From NCBI GenBank assembly GCA_037189665.1, contig JBBCIV010000083.1:1-64000 (forward strand): 64,000 bases of DNA. Direction: 5' to 3'. Within the stretch, counting starts at the first letter, position 1, and each line of letters opens with the position of its first letter. The position numbers and the translations under genes are program-made. Origin of the DNA: BPJO01 sp037189665 (GTDB taxonomy: Bacteria; Planctomycetota; Phycisphaerae; Tepidisphaerales; Tepidisphaeraceae). This document shows, piece by piece, positions 26,766 to 34,392 of the stretch. The notes under the pieces are model-generated. The model did not search any database, had not been told where the DNA came from, and was given only the letters and a program-made list of their open reading frames with translations.

Positions 26766-28679
26766 TTACTTCGTCATCACGAACGGCGCCATCACTGCCA
26801 CCGGGCGGTTTTCCAGGATTTCCATCAGTTGCAGTTGTTGACCCAGCGACGCGCGAACGTTGGCGGGCAGCAGGTGCAGGAGCGAATCGGCCTTCACTTC
26901 CAGCTTGATCCGTGGCGCCGGGACGGGGAAGGCGGCCTCCGCGCCATCGCGGCCGGACATGAGGTCGGCGAAGGTCATGGGCGGCGGCAGGACGGTGACG
27001 TCGTACTCGCCCGTGCCCAGGTCCGCCCGCCTGGCGGCCACGCCGATCGCCTTCGATAGCCCGCCGAGTTCGTCCACCATGCCCAGGTCCTTCGCGTCTT
27101 CCGCCAGGAAGATTCGGCCGCGGGCGACCTGGTCGATGTCCTTGATCTTCTTGCCGCGGGTCTCCTTGATGCGGTCGGTGAACTGGTCGTAGGTGTTCTT
27201 CATCCACGTGCGGACCATGCGCTTCTGCCGGTCGTCAAACCGCGCGGTGGAGCTGAACAGCCCCGCGTTCTGGCCGCGCTGGAAGTCCATGGTGGTGACG
27301 CCGAGCTTCTCGTACAGGTCGGCCATGACGAACTTGCCGCCCACCACGCCGATCGAGCCGACGATCGCGCCCGGGTCGGCGACGATGTGATCCCCCGCCG
27401 ACGCGAGGTAGTAGCCGCCCGACGCCGCCATCGATCCGATGGAGATGATCACCGGCTTGTCCGCCGCCACGCGGCGCACCGACTGCCACATCGCCTCGCT
27501 CGCCAGCGCGCTGCCGCCGGGCGAGTCGATGCGGATGACGATCGCCTTCACGTCCTCGTTCCGCGACGCCATGCGCATCGCCCGGCGGACGTCTTCCGAG
27601 CCGATGCTGATGCCGCCCAACATCCCCTCGCCGCCTCGGCCGTCGATGATCGTGCCCTCGGCGTAGACGACCGCCACCTTCGGCTTATCGCTCTCCACCG
27701 GACGCCTGCTCAGCAACTGGAAGATGGCGAACGGGTTGGACGTATCCACCTGCTCGCGCACCGGCCCGCCGTAGTTGTGCAGCAGGTGAACGTCGCCGCC
27801 GAGCTCTTCCTTCATCAGGGCGCGAAGGCCGTCGGCGTCGACGAGGTGATCCACCCAGCCGGCGTCCCTGGCCTGCTTGGCCGAAAGGATCGCGTTGTCG
27901 ATGGTGCGCTTCACCTTCTCGCTGGCGATGTTGCGCTGGAGCGAGATGTTGTCGACGAGCTGCTGGTAGTAGCTGTCGACGAGCTTGTTCATCTCGCCCT
28001 TGAGTTCCTCGCTGGGCTGGCTGCGGGTGAAGGGTTCCTCGGCGCCCTTGTATTCGCCGATCTGCACGTAGTCGGCGTGGACGCCGATCTTGTCGAGCGT
28101 GCCCTTGTAGAACATCGTTTCAAAGCCGATGCCGGGGATGAACACCTCGCCGCCTTCCAGCAGGCAGACGTTGGTGGCGGCGGCGGCGAGGGCATAGCTG
28201 GTGGTGTCGTAGCTGTCGGCGTAGACGAACGTCTTCTTGCCGGCGCGGCGGAGGTCGATGAGCACCTCCTTCACTTCCTGCGCCTGGGCGAGCTTCAGCC
28301 CCGTGCCGCTGCCCATGTAAAGCAGGACGCCCTTGATGTTCTGATCGTCGCGCGTGGCGTGGATGCGTTCGATGAGTTCACGAAGGGTTGGGGTGTCGTC
28401 CGCGAACCACGAAAAGTCGGCCGGGCGCTCGCGAAAGCCACCGGTGAGATCGAAGTAGGCGACGCTGAGCCGCTGTGCCTGCTCTTCGCGCTTGGCGAGC
28501 ATCTTGCGGGCGAGTTCCGCCGGCGTGGGATATTTCTTCGCCGCCGCCGGTTGGGTGGAAGGCCGGGTGGTCGCCGCCGTGGGCTTGGTGGTCGGCTGCG
28601 TGGCCGACGGCTTGGTCGTCGCGTCCGCAAACACGACCGAGGACGAAATCACACTGACGGCGGCGATCTTCTTCCACAT
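26766..28679 (-). CDS. sppA: Signal peptide peptidase SppA, 67K type
   Basis: A 637-residue membrane-associated serine protease that degrades cleaved signal peptides. The start ATG at 28679 has AAGGAG 8 bases upstream. After a signal or anchor comes a Thr/Pro/Ala-rich linker, then the two tandem ClpP-like domains of the long SppA form. The N-terminal domain carries the catalytic Lys in YKGAEEPFTR. The C-terminal domain carries IDSPGGSALASE and the nucleophile Ser in IGSMAASGGYYLA, followed by GAIVGSIGVVGGK. Both catalytic elements are intact. Confidence 0.93.
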   Translation of the reverse strand: MWKKIAAVSVISSSVVFADATTKPSATQPTTKPTAATTRPSTQPAAAKKYPTPAELARKMLAKREEQAQRLSVAYFDLTGGFRERPADFSWFADDTPTLRELIERIHATRDDQNIKGVLLYMGSGTGLKLAQAQEVKEVLIDLRRAGKKTFVYADSYDTTSYALAAAATNVCLLEGGEVFIPGIGFETMFYKGTLDKIGVHADYVQIGEYKGAEEPFTRSQPSEELKGEMNKLVDSYYQQLVDNISLQRNIASEKVKRTIDNAILSAKQARDAGWVDHLVDADGLRALMKEELGGDVHLLHNYGGPVREQVDTSNPFAIFQLLSRRPVESDKPKVAVVYAEGTIIDGRGGEGMLGGISIGSEDVRRAMRMASRNEDVKAIVIRIDSPGGSALASEAMWQSVRRVAADKPVIISIGSMAASGGYYLASAGDHIVADPGAIVGSIGVVGGKFVMADLYEKLGVTTMDFQRGQNAGLFSSTARFDDRQKRMVRTWMKNTYDQFTDRIKETRGKKIKDIDQVARGRIFLAEDAKDLGMVDELGGLSKAIGVAARRADLGTGEYDVTVLPPPMTFADLMSGRDGAEAAFPVPAPRIKLEVKADSLLHLLPANVRASLGQQLQLMEILENRPVAVMAPFVMTK

Positions 28680-28927
28680 AAACAAAACTCCTTGAGACTT
28701 CATCGCGCGCGTCCCCTTCGGCATGAAAGCGCAGCTGCTGCCGAGGTGCAGAGGGACACTCCACGAATCTGCACGAATCGACACTAATGAAAATACAAAC
28801 GCAAGCATTCATTCGCGTCGATTAGTGAACCCAGACATTTTCCACATAAATCCATTTGGCCCGTTCACGGCCGTCCAGATCATACCCTTAAGGCAATATC
28901 GGCGTCATCTGCTATCTTTCGCGATCT

Positions 28928-29884
28928 ATGAACCCAGATCGTCCTGTTGTGGTGGTGACTGAAGGATCAGACCCGACCCCGCTGAATTGGCTGAAAGGGC
29001 GTGCCGAGGTGGTCGAGGTGCAGTACGACGATCCGGGGCTCGACGCGCAGCTCTTGCGCGCCCAGGGGCTCGTCGTCCGCACGTATACGAAGGTGACGAA
29101 GGCGTTTCTGGAAAAATGCCCGCGTCTGAAGGTGGTCGGCCGGGGCGGGGTGGGGATTGAGAATATCGATGTGAAGGCCTGCCGGGAGCGCGGGATCGAG
29201 GTCGTCTACACGCCCGATGCCAACACGCTGGCGGTGGGCGATTTTGTTTTCGGGTACGTGCTTCAGCTCATCCGGCCGTGGAATTTCTTCAAGGAGAAGG
29301 CGTACACGCCCGCGGAGTTCAAAAAGATCCGCGCCTCCGTCCGCGGCCGGCAGTTGAACGAGATGACGATCGGCATCCTCGGCATGGGCCGCGTCGGAAA
29401 ACGCATGGGGCAGATCGCGGCGATGGGATTCGGCATGAAGGTCATCTACAACGACCTGCTCGACATCCGGCCCGAATCGCTCGGCTTCCCCGCCACGCCG
29501 GTGGATAAGGAAACGCTGTATCGCGAGTCGGACATCCTCAGCCTGCACGTCACCATGCTGCCCGGCAACGACAACCTCGTCGGCCGTGACCAGATCGCGC
29601 TGATGAAGAGGGACGCCGTGCTCATCAACACCTCCCGCGGCGAAGTGCTGGACGCCCACGCGCTGGCCGACGCGATTCGCGAAAGGCGCCTCTTCGGCGC
29701 CGCCATCGACGTCTACTGGCCCGAGCCCCCGCCCGCCGATTTCCCGCTGCTCGGCTTTGATAACGTCCTGCTCACCCCCCATCTCGCCGCCCGCACCGGC
29801 ACGGCGCTGGAGAACATGAGCTGGGTGGTAAAGGACGTGCTGGCGGTGTTGAACGGGGAGAAGCCGAAGTACCCGGCGCCGTGA
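28928..29884 (+). CDS. D-2-hydroxyacid dehydrogenase, phosphoglycerate-dehydrogenase-like
   Basis: A 318-residue NAD-dependent dehydrogenase. The substrate domain includes LKVVGRGGVGIENIDV. The Rossmann domain has TIGILGMGRVGKRMGQIAA (GxGxxG) with NDL at the end of the second strand, which favours NAD. The catalytic set is Arg in INTSRGEVLD, Glu in VYWPEPPP and His in LTPHLAARTG. It lacks the C-terminal ACT regulatory domain of full-length SerA, so 3-phosphoglycerate is only one possible substrate. Confidence 0.85.
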   Translation: MNPDRPVVVVTEGSDPTPLNWLKGRAEVVEVQYDDPGLDAQLLRAQGLVVRTYTKVTKAFLEKCPRLKVVGRGGVGIENIDVKACRERGIEVVYTPDANTLAVGDFVFGYVLQLIRPWNFFKEKAYTPAEFKKIRASVRGRQLNEMTIGILGMGRVGKRMGQIAAMGFGMKVIYNDLLDIRPESLGFPATPVDKETLYRESDILSLHVTMLPGNDNLVGRDQIALMKRDAVLINTSRGEVLDAHALADAIRERRLFGAAIDVYWPEPPPADFPLLGFDNVLLTPHLAARTGTALENMSWVVKDVLAVLNGEKPKYPAP

Positions 29885-30034
29885 GCAACGCGCCCGCAGA
29901 GGCGGGCAGCGTGATTTTGCATCAACGCTCGGAAGACAATCCACGCGAATCAACACGAGACAATTGGCGTTCCGGCTCTTCCATTCGTGAAGATCCGTGG
30001 ATGAATCCTCTCGGCTGTGTAGTAGCAGAAAAAT
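29885..30034. repeat. Intergenic CACGAATC-family repeat remnant
   Basis: Contains a small GC-rich hairpin (GCCCGC at 29892-29897 with GCGGGC at 29902-29907) just after the dehydrogenase stop, possibly its terminator. Further on are words of the CACGAATC family (CCACGCGAATCAACACGA, ATTCGTGAAGATCCGTGG) that pair imperfectly. Confidence 0.55.
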
Positions 30035-30052
30035 CAGCCCTGTGGAGGGCTG
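30035..30052 (-). terminator. Intrinsic terminator of the SLC13-type transporter gene
   Basis: On the minus strand a 7-base-pair stem CAGCCCT/AGGGCTG with a 4-base loop is followed directly by ATTTTTC. It lies 9 bases after the stop codon at 30061. Confidence 0.8.
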
Positions 30053-30060
30053 CCTTTCCT

Positions 30061-31989
30061 TCAACTGCCGTACAACGGCAGCAGCCACGGCACCAGGAAC
30101 ACGGTGACGACCATCGTCAGGATCGCCAGGGGCACGCCGATGCGAACGAAATCGAAGAAGGTGTAGTTGCCCGGGCCGACGACGAGCGTATTGACGGGCG
30201 AGGAGACGGGCGTCATGAACGCCGTCGACGCCGCCAGCGCGACGGTCATCGCGAAGGGGTGCGGCGCCGCGCCCAGCTCCCTCGCGACCGCCAGCGCCAC
30301 CGGGGCCATCAGTACGGCGGTCGCGGTGTTGGAGATGAACAGCCCCAGCACCATCGTCACCAGGAAGATGCCGCCGAGAACGATGTGCGGGCTGGCGTTG
30401 CCGATCGTGCCGATCAGCGCCTCGGCGGCCATGTCCACCGCGCCGGTCTTCTGAAGCGCCAGCGAAAACGGCAGCATGCCGACGATCAGCACCAGGCTTT
30501 GCCAGTGGATCGACCGGTACGCGCTGGCCATGCTGATGCAGCCGAACAGGCCCATCAGCAGACAGCCGATCATCGCCGCCTGAACGTTCGGCACGACGCC
30601 GGTGACCATCAGCACCACCACCAGCAGCAACGACGCGATCGCAAACGGCGCCCGCGCGCTGGCGGGCACGACTCGGTAGAACTCCGCCGGAAGGTTCAGC
30701 ACGATCAGGTCCGATGCTCCGACCGCCGCCGACGCGGACTGCACGTTCTTGATCGCCCGCCACGGCCCGATGACCAGCAGCGTATCGCCGACTTCCAGTT
30801 GCGTCTCGAGGATGTCCGTGGTCTCGGCCTTGCGGCCGCGCTTCAGCCCCAGCACCGTCAGGTCGTATTTCGAGCGAAACGCCGTCGACAGCACCGTCTT
30901 GTCGATCAACGGCGAGTTGTCCGGAATCATCATCTCCGCCATGCCGATTTCCTGCGACATGTCCGTGTGATAATCGTCCGTCAACCCCGCGCTGATCAGC
31001 CCTTGCGTCTCGCACAGCTCGTCGATGTTCACCGGCTCGGCGCGCTGCTTGTTGATGTCGACCACCAACACGTCCCCGAGCTGCAGCTCGACGGTCGGCG
31101 TCGGGCGAATCAGGCGCGAGCCCAATCGCGTCGGGCGTTCGATCGCCACCACGTTCACGCCGTTCGTCGAACGCAGTTTCGACGACACCAGCGACCTGCC
31201 CACCAACGGCGATCCCGGCGCCACCCGCAATCGATAAGCACGCCCCGCCAGCGAGTAATCCTCGATCCACTTCGCGATCCCCAGGCGTTCTCGCTGCGCC
31301 GGGTTCCCGTCGGCGTCCTTCGTCCGGATCCAACGCCTCGCGATCAGCATGTACCCGATCGCCAGCAATGCGATCGGGATGCCGAACGGCGTCATCGAGA
31401 AGAACTTGAAGCCCTCCTCCCCCTCGCGGACGAGCTGGGCATGCACGACGAGGTTCGGGGGCGTGCCCACGAGCGTCATCATGCCGCTGATCAGCGCCGC
31501 CACGCTCAGCGGCATCATCAGCCGTCCCGCCGCGGTGCCCGTCCGATGGGCGATCCGCAGCACGATCGGGATGAAGATCGCCACCACGCCGGTCGAGCTC
31601 ATGACCGATCCGATCGTCACCACCAGCACCATCAGCAGCACGATCAGCCGCGTTTCGCTCTGGCCCGTCCGGCTGACCAGCAGATCGCCAAGCCGCTGGG
31701 CGACGCCCGTCCGCACCAGCCCTTCGCCCATCACGAACAGCATCGCAATCAGGATGACGTTGAGGTCGGCAAACCCCGCCAGCGTCTCTCCCACCGTGAG
31801 CACGCCGGTAAACGGCAACGCGGTCATCATCAGGATCGCGACCACGTCCATGCGTGGGCGGTCCATCGCAAACATGATGACCGCCGCGAGCAGCAATCCG
31901 AGGACTAACGCCAGCTCGATTGTCACGAACGCAAGATATCGGCCACCTCCCCGCACGCCACCCCTGAACGCGGGAAACTGATAGGGCAT
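30061..31989 (-). CDS. SLC13/DASS-type anion transporter with two RCK_C domains
   Basis: A 642-residue membrane protein. The first half has six or so helices with SVMSSTGVVAIFIPIVLRIA and LVGTPPNLVVHAQL, the SNT-type motifs of divalent-anion/sodium symporters. Residues about 215-390 form two soluble TrkA-C/RCK_C regulatory domains (SYLAGRAYRLRVAPGSPLVGRSL in outline; QLGDVLVVDINKQ, QLEVGDTLLVIGPW). The second membrane half contains ISNTATAVLMAPVALAVA and FMTPVSSPVNTLVVGPG. The YfbS-like architecture suggests sulfate or carboxylate uptake; substrate is not readable. Start ATG 31989 is uncertain; a TTG or GTG about 20 codons on is possible. Confidence 0.87.
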   Translation of the reverse strand: MPYQFPAFRGGVRGGGRYLAFVTIELALVLGLLLAAVIMFAMDRPRMDVVAILMMTALPFTGVLTVGETLAGFADLNVILIAMLFVMGEGLVRTGVAQRLGDLLVSRTGQSETRLIVLLMVLVVTIGSVMSSTGVVAIFIPIVLRIAHRTGTAAGRLMMPLSVAALISGMMTLVGTPPNLVVHAQLVREGEEGFKFFSMTPFGIPIALLAIGYMLIARRWIRTKDADGNPAQRERLGIAKWIEDYSLAGRAYRLRVAPGSPLVGRSLVSSKLRSTNGVNVVAIERPTRLGSRLIRPTPTVELQLGDVLVVDINKQRAEPVNIDELCETQGLISAGLTDDYHTDMSQEIGMAEMMIPDNSPLIDKTVLSTAFRSKYDLTVLGLKRGRKAETTDILETQLEVGDTLLVIGPWRAIKNVQSASAAVGASDLIVLNLPAEFYRVVPASARAPFAIASLLLVVVLMVTGVVPNVQAAMIGCLLMGLFGCISMASAYRSIHWQSLVLIVGMLPFSLALQKTGAVDMAAEALIGTIGNASPHIVLGGIFLVTMVLGLFISNTATAVLMAPVALAVARELGAAPHPFAMTVALAASTAFMTPVSSPVNTLVVGPGNYTFFDFVRIGVPLAILTMVVTVFLVPWLLPLYGS

Positions 31990-32103
31990 TATGCCGCCGA
32001 TCGCGGACCGGAGCGGTGCGTACTGGGATCGGGGGGATGGACAAACGGCGTCGCTTCCCGCACCGTAAGGAAACGCCGCCGGGTTGGCGCGGAAGGAAAC
32101 GGG

Positions 32104-32763
32104 ATGCTCGCCGCGTGGTATTCGATCGATTGGTACGCCTTACTTGAGTGGACGTACTACATCCTGCTGATCGCGCTGCTGGTGACGGGGTGGCTGCTCA
32201 ACATCCTCGGCCTGCCGGGGCTGTGGCTGATGCTGATCGCGCACGCGACGTTCGGAATGGCGACCGGCTGGGGCAACTACGTCGGCTGGGAGAGCGTGAT
32301 CGCGCTGTTCGTGCTGGCGGTGGTGGCGGAGGTGGTGGAGTTCGTCGCCGGGGCGGCGGGCAGCGCGAAGGCGGGCGGGACGAAACGCGGCATGATCGGC
32401 GCGATCGTCGGCGGGCTGGTCGGCGGCATCGTGGGGACGGGCCTCATCCCGATCCCCATCCTCGGTACCATCATCGGCGCGGTGGGCGGCAGCTTCGCGG
32501 GCGCTGCGATGGTGGAACGGATGATCGATTCCGACACCGACCGCGCGATCGCGATCGGCATCGGCGCCGCCAAGGGGCGGTTCTGGGGCATCCTGATTAA
32601 AAGCGGGTTTGGCATCGTGATGGGGCTGATCTCGGTCATCGCCGCGATTCCCCTGTGGGGAAGCGCCGCCGCCCCCAACGCCGCGCCGGCAACCCAACCC
32701 GCGGCCACGCAACCCGCCATGCGGCCGACCGCCCTGCCCGCGACCACCCAGGCCACGCCATGA
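32104..32763 (+). CDS. DUF456-family membrane protein
   Basis: A 219-residue protein matching the DUF456 pattern: LLNILGLPGLWLMLIAH, then glycine-rich paired helices GMIGAIVGGLVGGIVG and IPILGTIIGAVGGSFAGA, with five or six membrane segments overall. The C-terminus is a Thr/Ala/Pro-rich tail. Function of the family is unknown. Its TGA overlaps the ATG of rarD (ATGA), so the two are translationally coupled. Confidence 0.85.
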   Translation: MLAAWYSIDWYALLEWTYYILLIALLVTGWLLNILGLPGLWLMLIAHATFGMATGWGNYVGWESVIALFVLAVVAEVVEFVAGAAGSAKAGGTKRGMIGAIVGGLVGGIVGTGLIPIPILGTIIGAVGGSFAGAAMVERMIDSDTDRAIAIGIGAAKGRFWGILIKSGFGIVMGLISVIAAIPLWGSAAAPNAAPATQPAATQPAMRPTALPATTQATP

Positions 32764-33656
32764 GCCGAATCAGCGAGAAGGCCATCGGCGCCGCCTGCGG
32801 CGTGTCGGCGTACCTGGCGTGGGGATTCGTCGCGCTCTACTTCGCGATCCTCACCGATCGCGGCGTGCAGCCGCTGCTGCTGCTGGCCCACCGGGTCGTC
32901 TGGTCGCTGCTGTTCTGCCTCGCGCTCGTGCTGCTCCTGCGGCGAAACAAGGAGCTTCTGTCGATCGCAAAACAGCCCAGGCGGCTCGCGGCGCTGGCGA
33001 CCTCCTCCGTGCTGGTGGCGATCAACTGGCTGGCGTTCATCTACGCGGTGGACACGCACCAGCTCACCGAGGCGGCGCTGGGGTATTTCATCCTGCCGCT
33101 GGTGTCGGTGCTGCTCGGGCTGATCGTGCTGCGGGAACGATTGAACCCGGTGCAGTGGACGTCGGTCGCGATCGCGACGTTCGGCGTCGGCTGGATCGTC
33201 GTCGCCAACGGAGCCGTGCCGTGGCTTGGACTGGCGGTGGCGTTGAGCTTCGGGTTTTACGGATTGGTTCGAAAGCTCACGCCGGTCGGGCCGATCGTGG
33301 GCCTGACGATCGAAACCGCCCTGCTCACGCCGGTGGCGGCGGCATACATCGGCGTCGAATCGCCGGCGGGCGCTTACGCGTTATCAACGTATTTACTCCT
33401 CGCCATAGCTGGCGCGATCACCGCGGGCCTGCTGATGCTCTACGGCCGGGCGGCCCAGACGCTGCAGCTCAGCACGCTTGGCTTTCTTCAGTATATCGCC
33501 CCCACCTGCCAGCTCTTCGTGGCGCTGTGGGTTCGGCCGGAAGCGCCGAACTGGTGGGCGATGGCGGGGTTCGCGCCGATCTGGATCGCGCTGCTGGTCT
33601 TCTCGACCGACACCGCCATCCGTTCCCGACGCCAGCGGCGATCGGGTAGTATCTGA
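32760..33656 (+). CDS. rarD: RarD-type EamA family permease
   Basis: A 298-residue inner-membrane protein of the drug/metabolite transporter superfamily with ten predicted helices. RarD features include GVSAYLAWGFVALYFAIL, LAHRVVWSLLFCLAL, INWLAFIYAVDTHQLTEAAL (family core NWxxFIxAV) and GFLQYIAPTCQLFVAL. RarD proteins are annotated as chloramphenicol-sensitive proteins; actual substrates are not established. Coupled to the DUF456 gene by a 4-base overlap. Confidence 0.88.
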   Translation: MSRISEKAIGAACGVSAYLAWGFVALYFAILTDRGVQPLLLLAHRVVWSLLFCLALVLLLRRNKELLSIAKQPRRLAALATSSVLVAINWLAFIYAVDTHQLTEAALGYFILPLVSVLLGLIVLRERLNPVQWTSVAIATFGVGWIVVANGAVPWLGLAVALSFGFYGLVRKLTPVGPIVGLTIETALLTPVAAAYIGVESPAGAYALSTYLLLAIAGAITAGLLMLYGRAAQTLQLSTLGFLQYIAPTCQLFVALWVRPEAPNWWAMAGFAPIWIALLVFSTDTAIRSRRQRRSGSI

Positions 33657-33823
33657 ACGCCGCCCACCGATGGCCGGTCTGGCCTCAAAATGGGCAAGAC
33701 CGGAAATCGAAGGAAGCGGTTTTGAAAAAGCCTGCGTACAATCATTCGACCTGATCCAACAAGAACGCGGCGTTCGAGATCGCCCGCCTTGGCGGATTCA
33801 CAACGAACGAGAGGAACACACAG

Positions 33824-34339
33824 ATGCGATTCGCGAAGCAGATCGGCGTGGCGATGGTCATGCTGGCGATGGCCAAGGTGAGCAGCGCCGGCGTGGAAGA
33901 CCTGGTAGGCAAGGACGCGCCCGACATCGAGCTCCCCACCCTCGACGGCGGCAAGGTGAAGCTGTCGGAACAGAAGGGCAAAGTGGTCGTGATCGATTTC
34001 TGGGCGACGTGGTGTCCGCCGTGCATCAAGGCCCTCCCGCACCTTCAAAAAATGGCGGAGAACAAAGAGTGGGCCGACAAGGGCGTGCTGATCTGGGGCC
34101 TGAACGCCGGCGAGGCCAAGCCGAAGGTCGAGGCGTTCATGAAGAAGAACAACTACTCGTTCTCCGTGCCGATGGACGCGTCAAACGCGTCGCTGAAGGC
34201 ATACGGCATCGAAGGCATTCCGACGCAGCTCGTCGTGGGCAAGGACGGCAAGGTCGCCTACGTGGCGGTCGGCTATAGCGGCGAGGCGGGGGCGAAGAAG
34301 CTCGACGAGGAAGTCGAAAAGGCTTTGGCCGCCAAGTGA
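33824..34339 (+). CDS. TlpA/ResA-like periplasmic thioredoxin
   Basis: A 171-residue protein with a signal peptide (about 1-22) and a thioredoxin fold. The active site is CPPC in FWATWCPPCIKALP, and the cis-Pro loop is GIPTQLVV. The opening VGKDAPDIELPTLDGGKVKLSEQKGK is typical of TlpA/ResA/AhpC-TSA proteins (conserved core APDIELPTLDGG). It probably reduces disulfides in exported proteins. AACACACAG precedes the ATG, with GAGAGGA further upstream. No cytochrome c maturation genes are nearby. Confidence 0.88.
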   Translation: MRFAKQIGVAMVMLAMAKVSSAGVEDLVGKDAPDIELPTLDGGKVKLSEQKGKVVVIDFWATWCPPCIKALPHLQKMAENKEWADKGVLIWGLNAGEAKPKVEAFMKKNNYSFSVPMDASNASLKAYGIEGIPTQLVVGKDGKVAYVAVGYSGEAGAKKLDEEVEKALAAK

Positions 34340-34392
34340 GATGCCCAGCGCGGCTTGATCCGTTCGCTCGTCCCTCGTAGTCTCGCGGGCGA

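Noticed and set aside
28967..32044. A 1025-residue minus-strand open frame
   Set aside because: It overlaps the dehydrogenase gene and the SLC13-type gene in other frames and has Arg/Gly-rich shadow composition.
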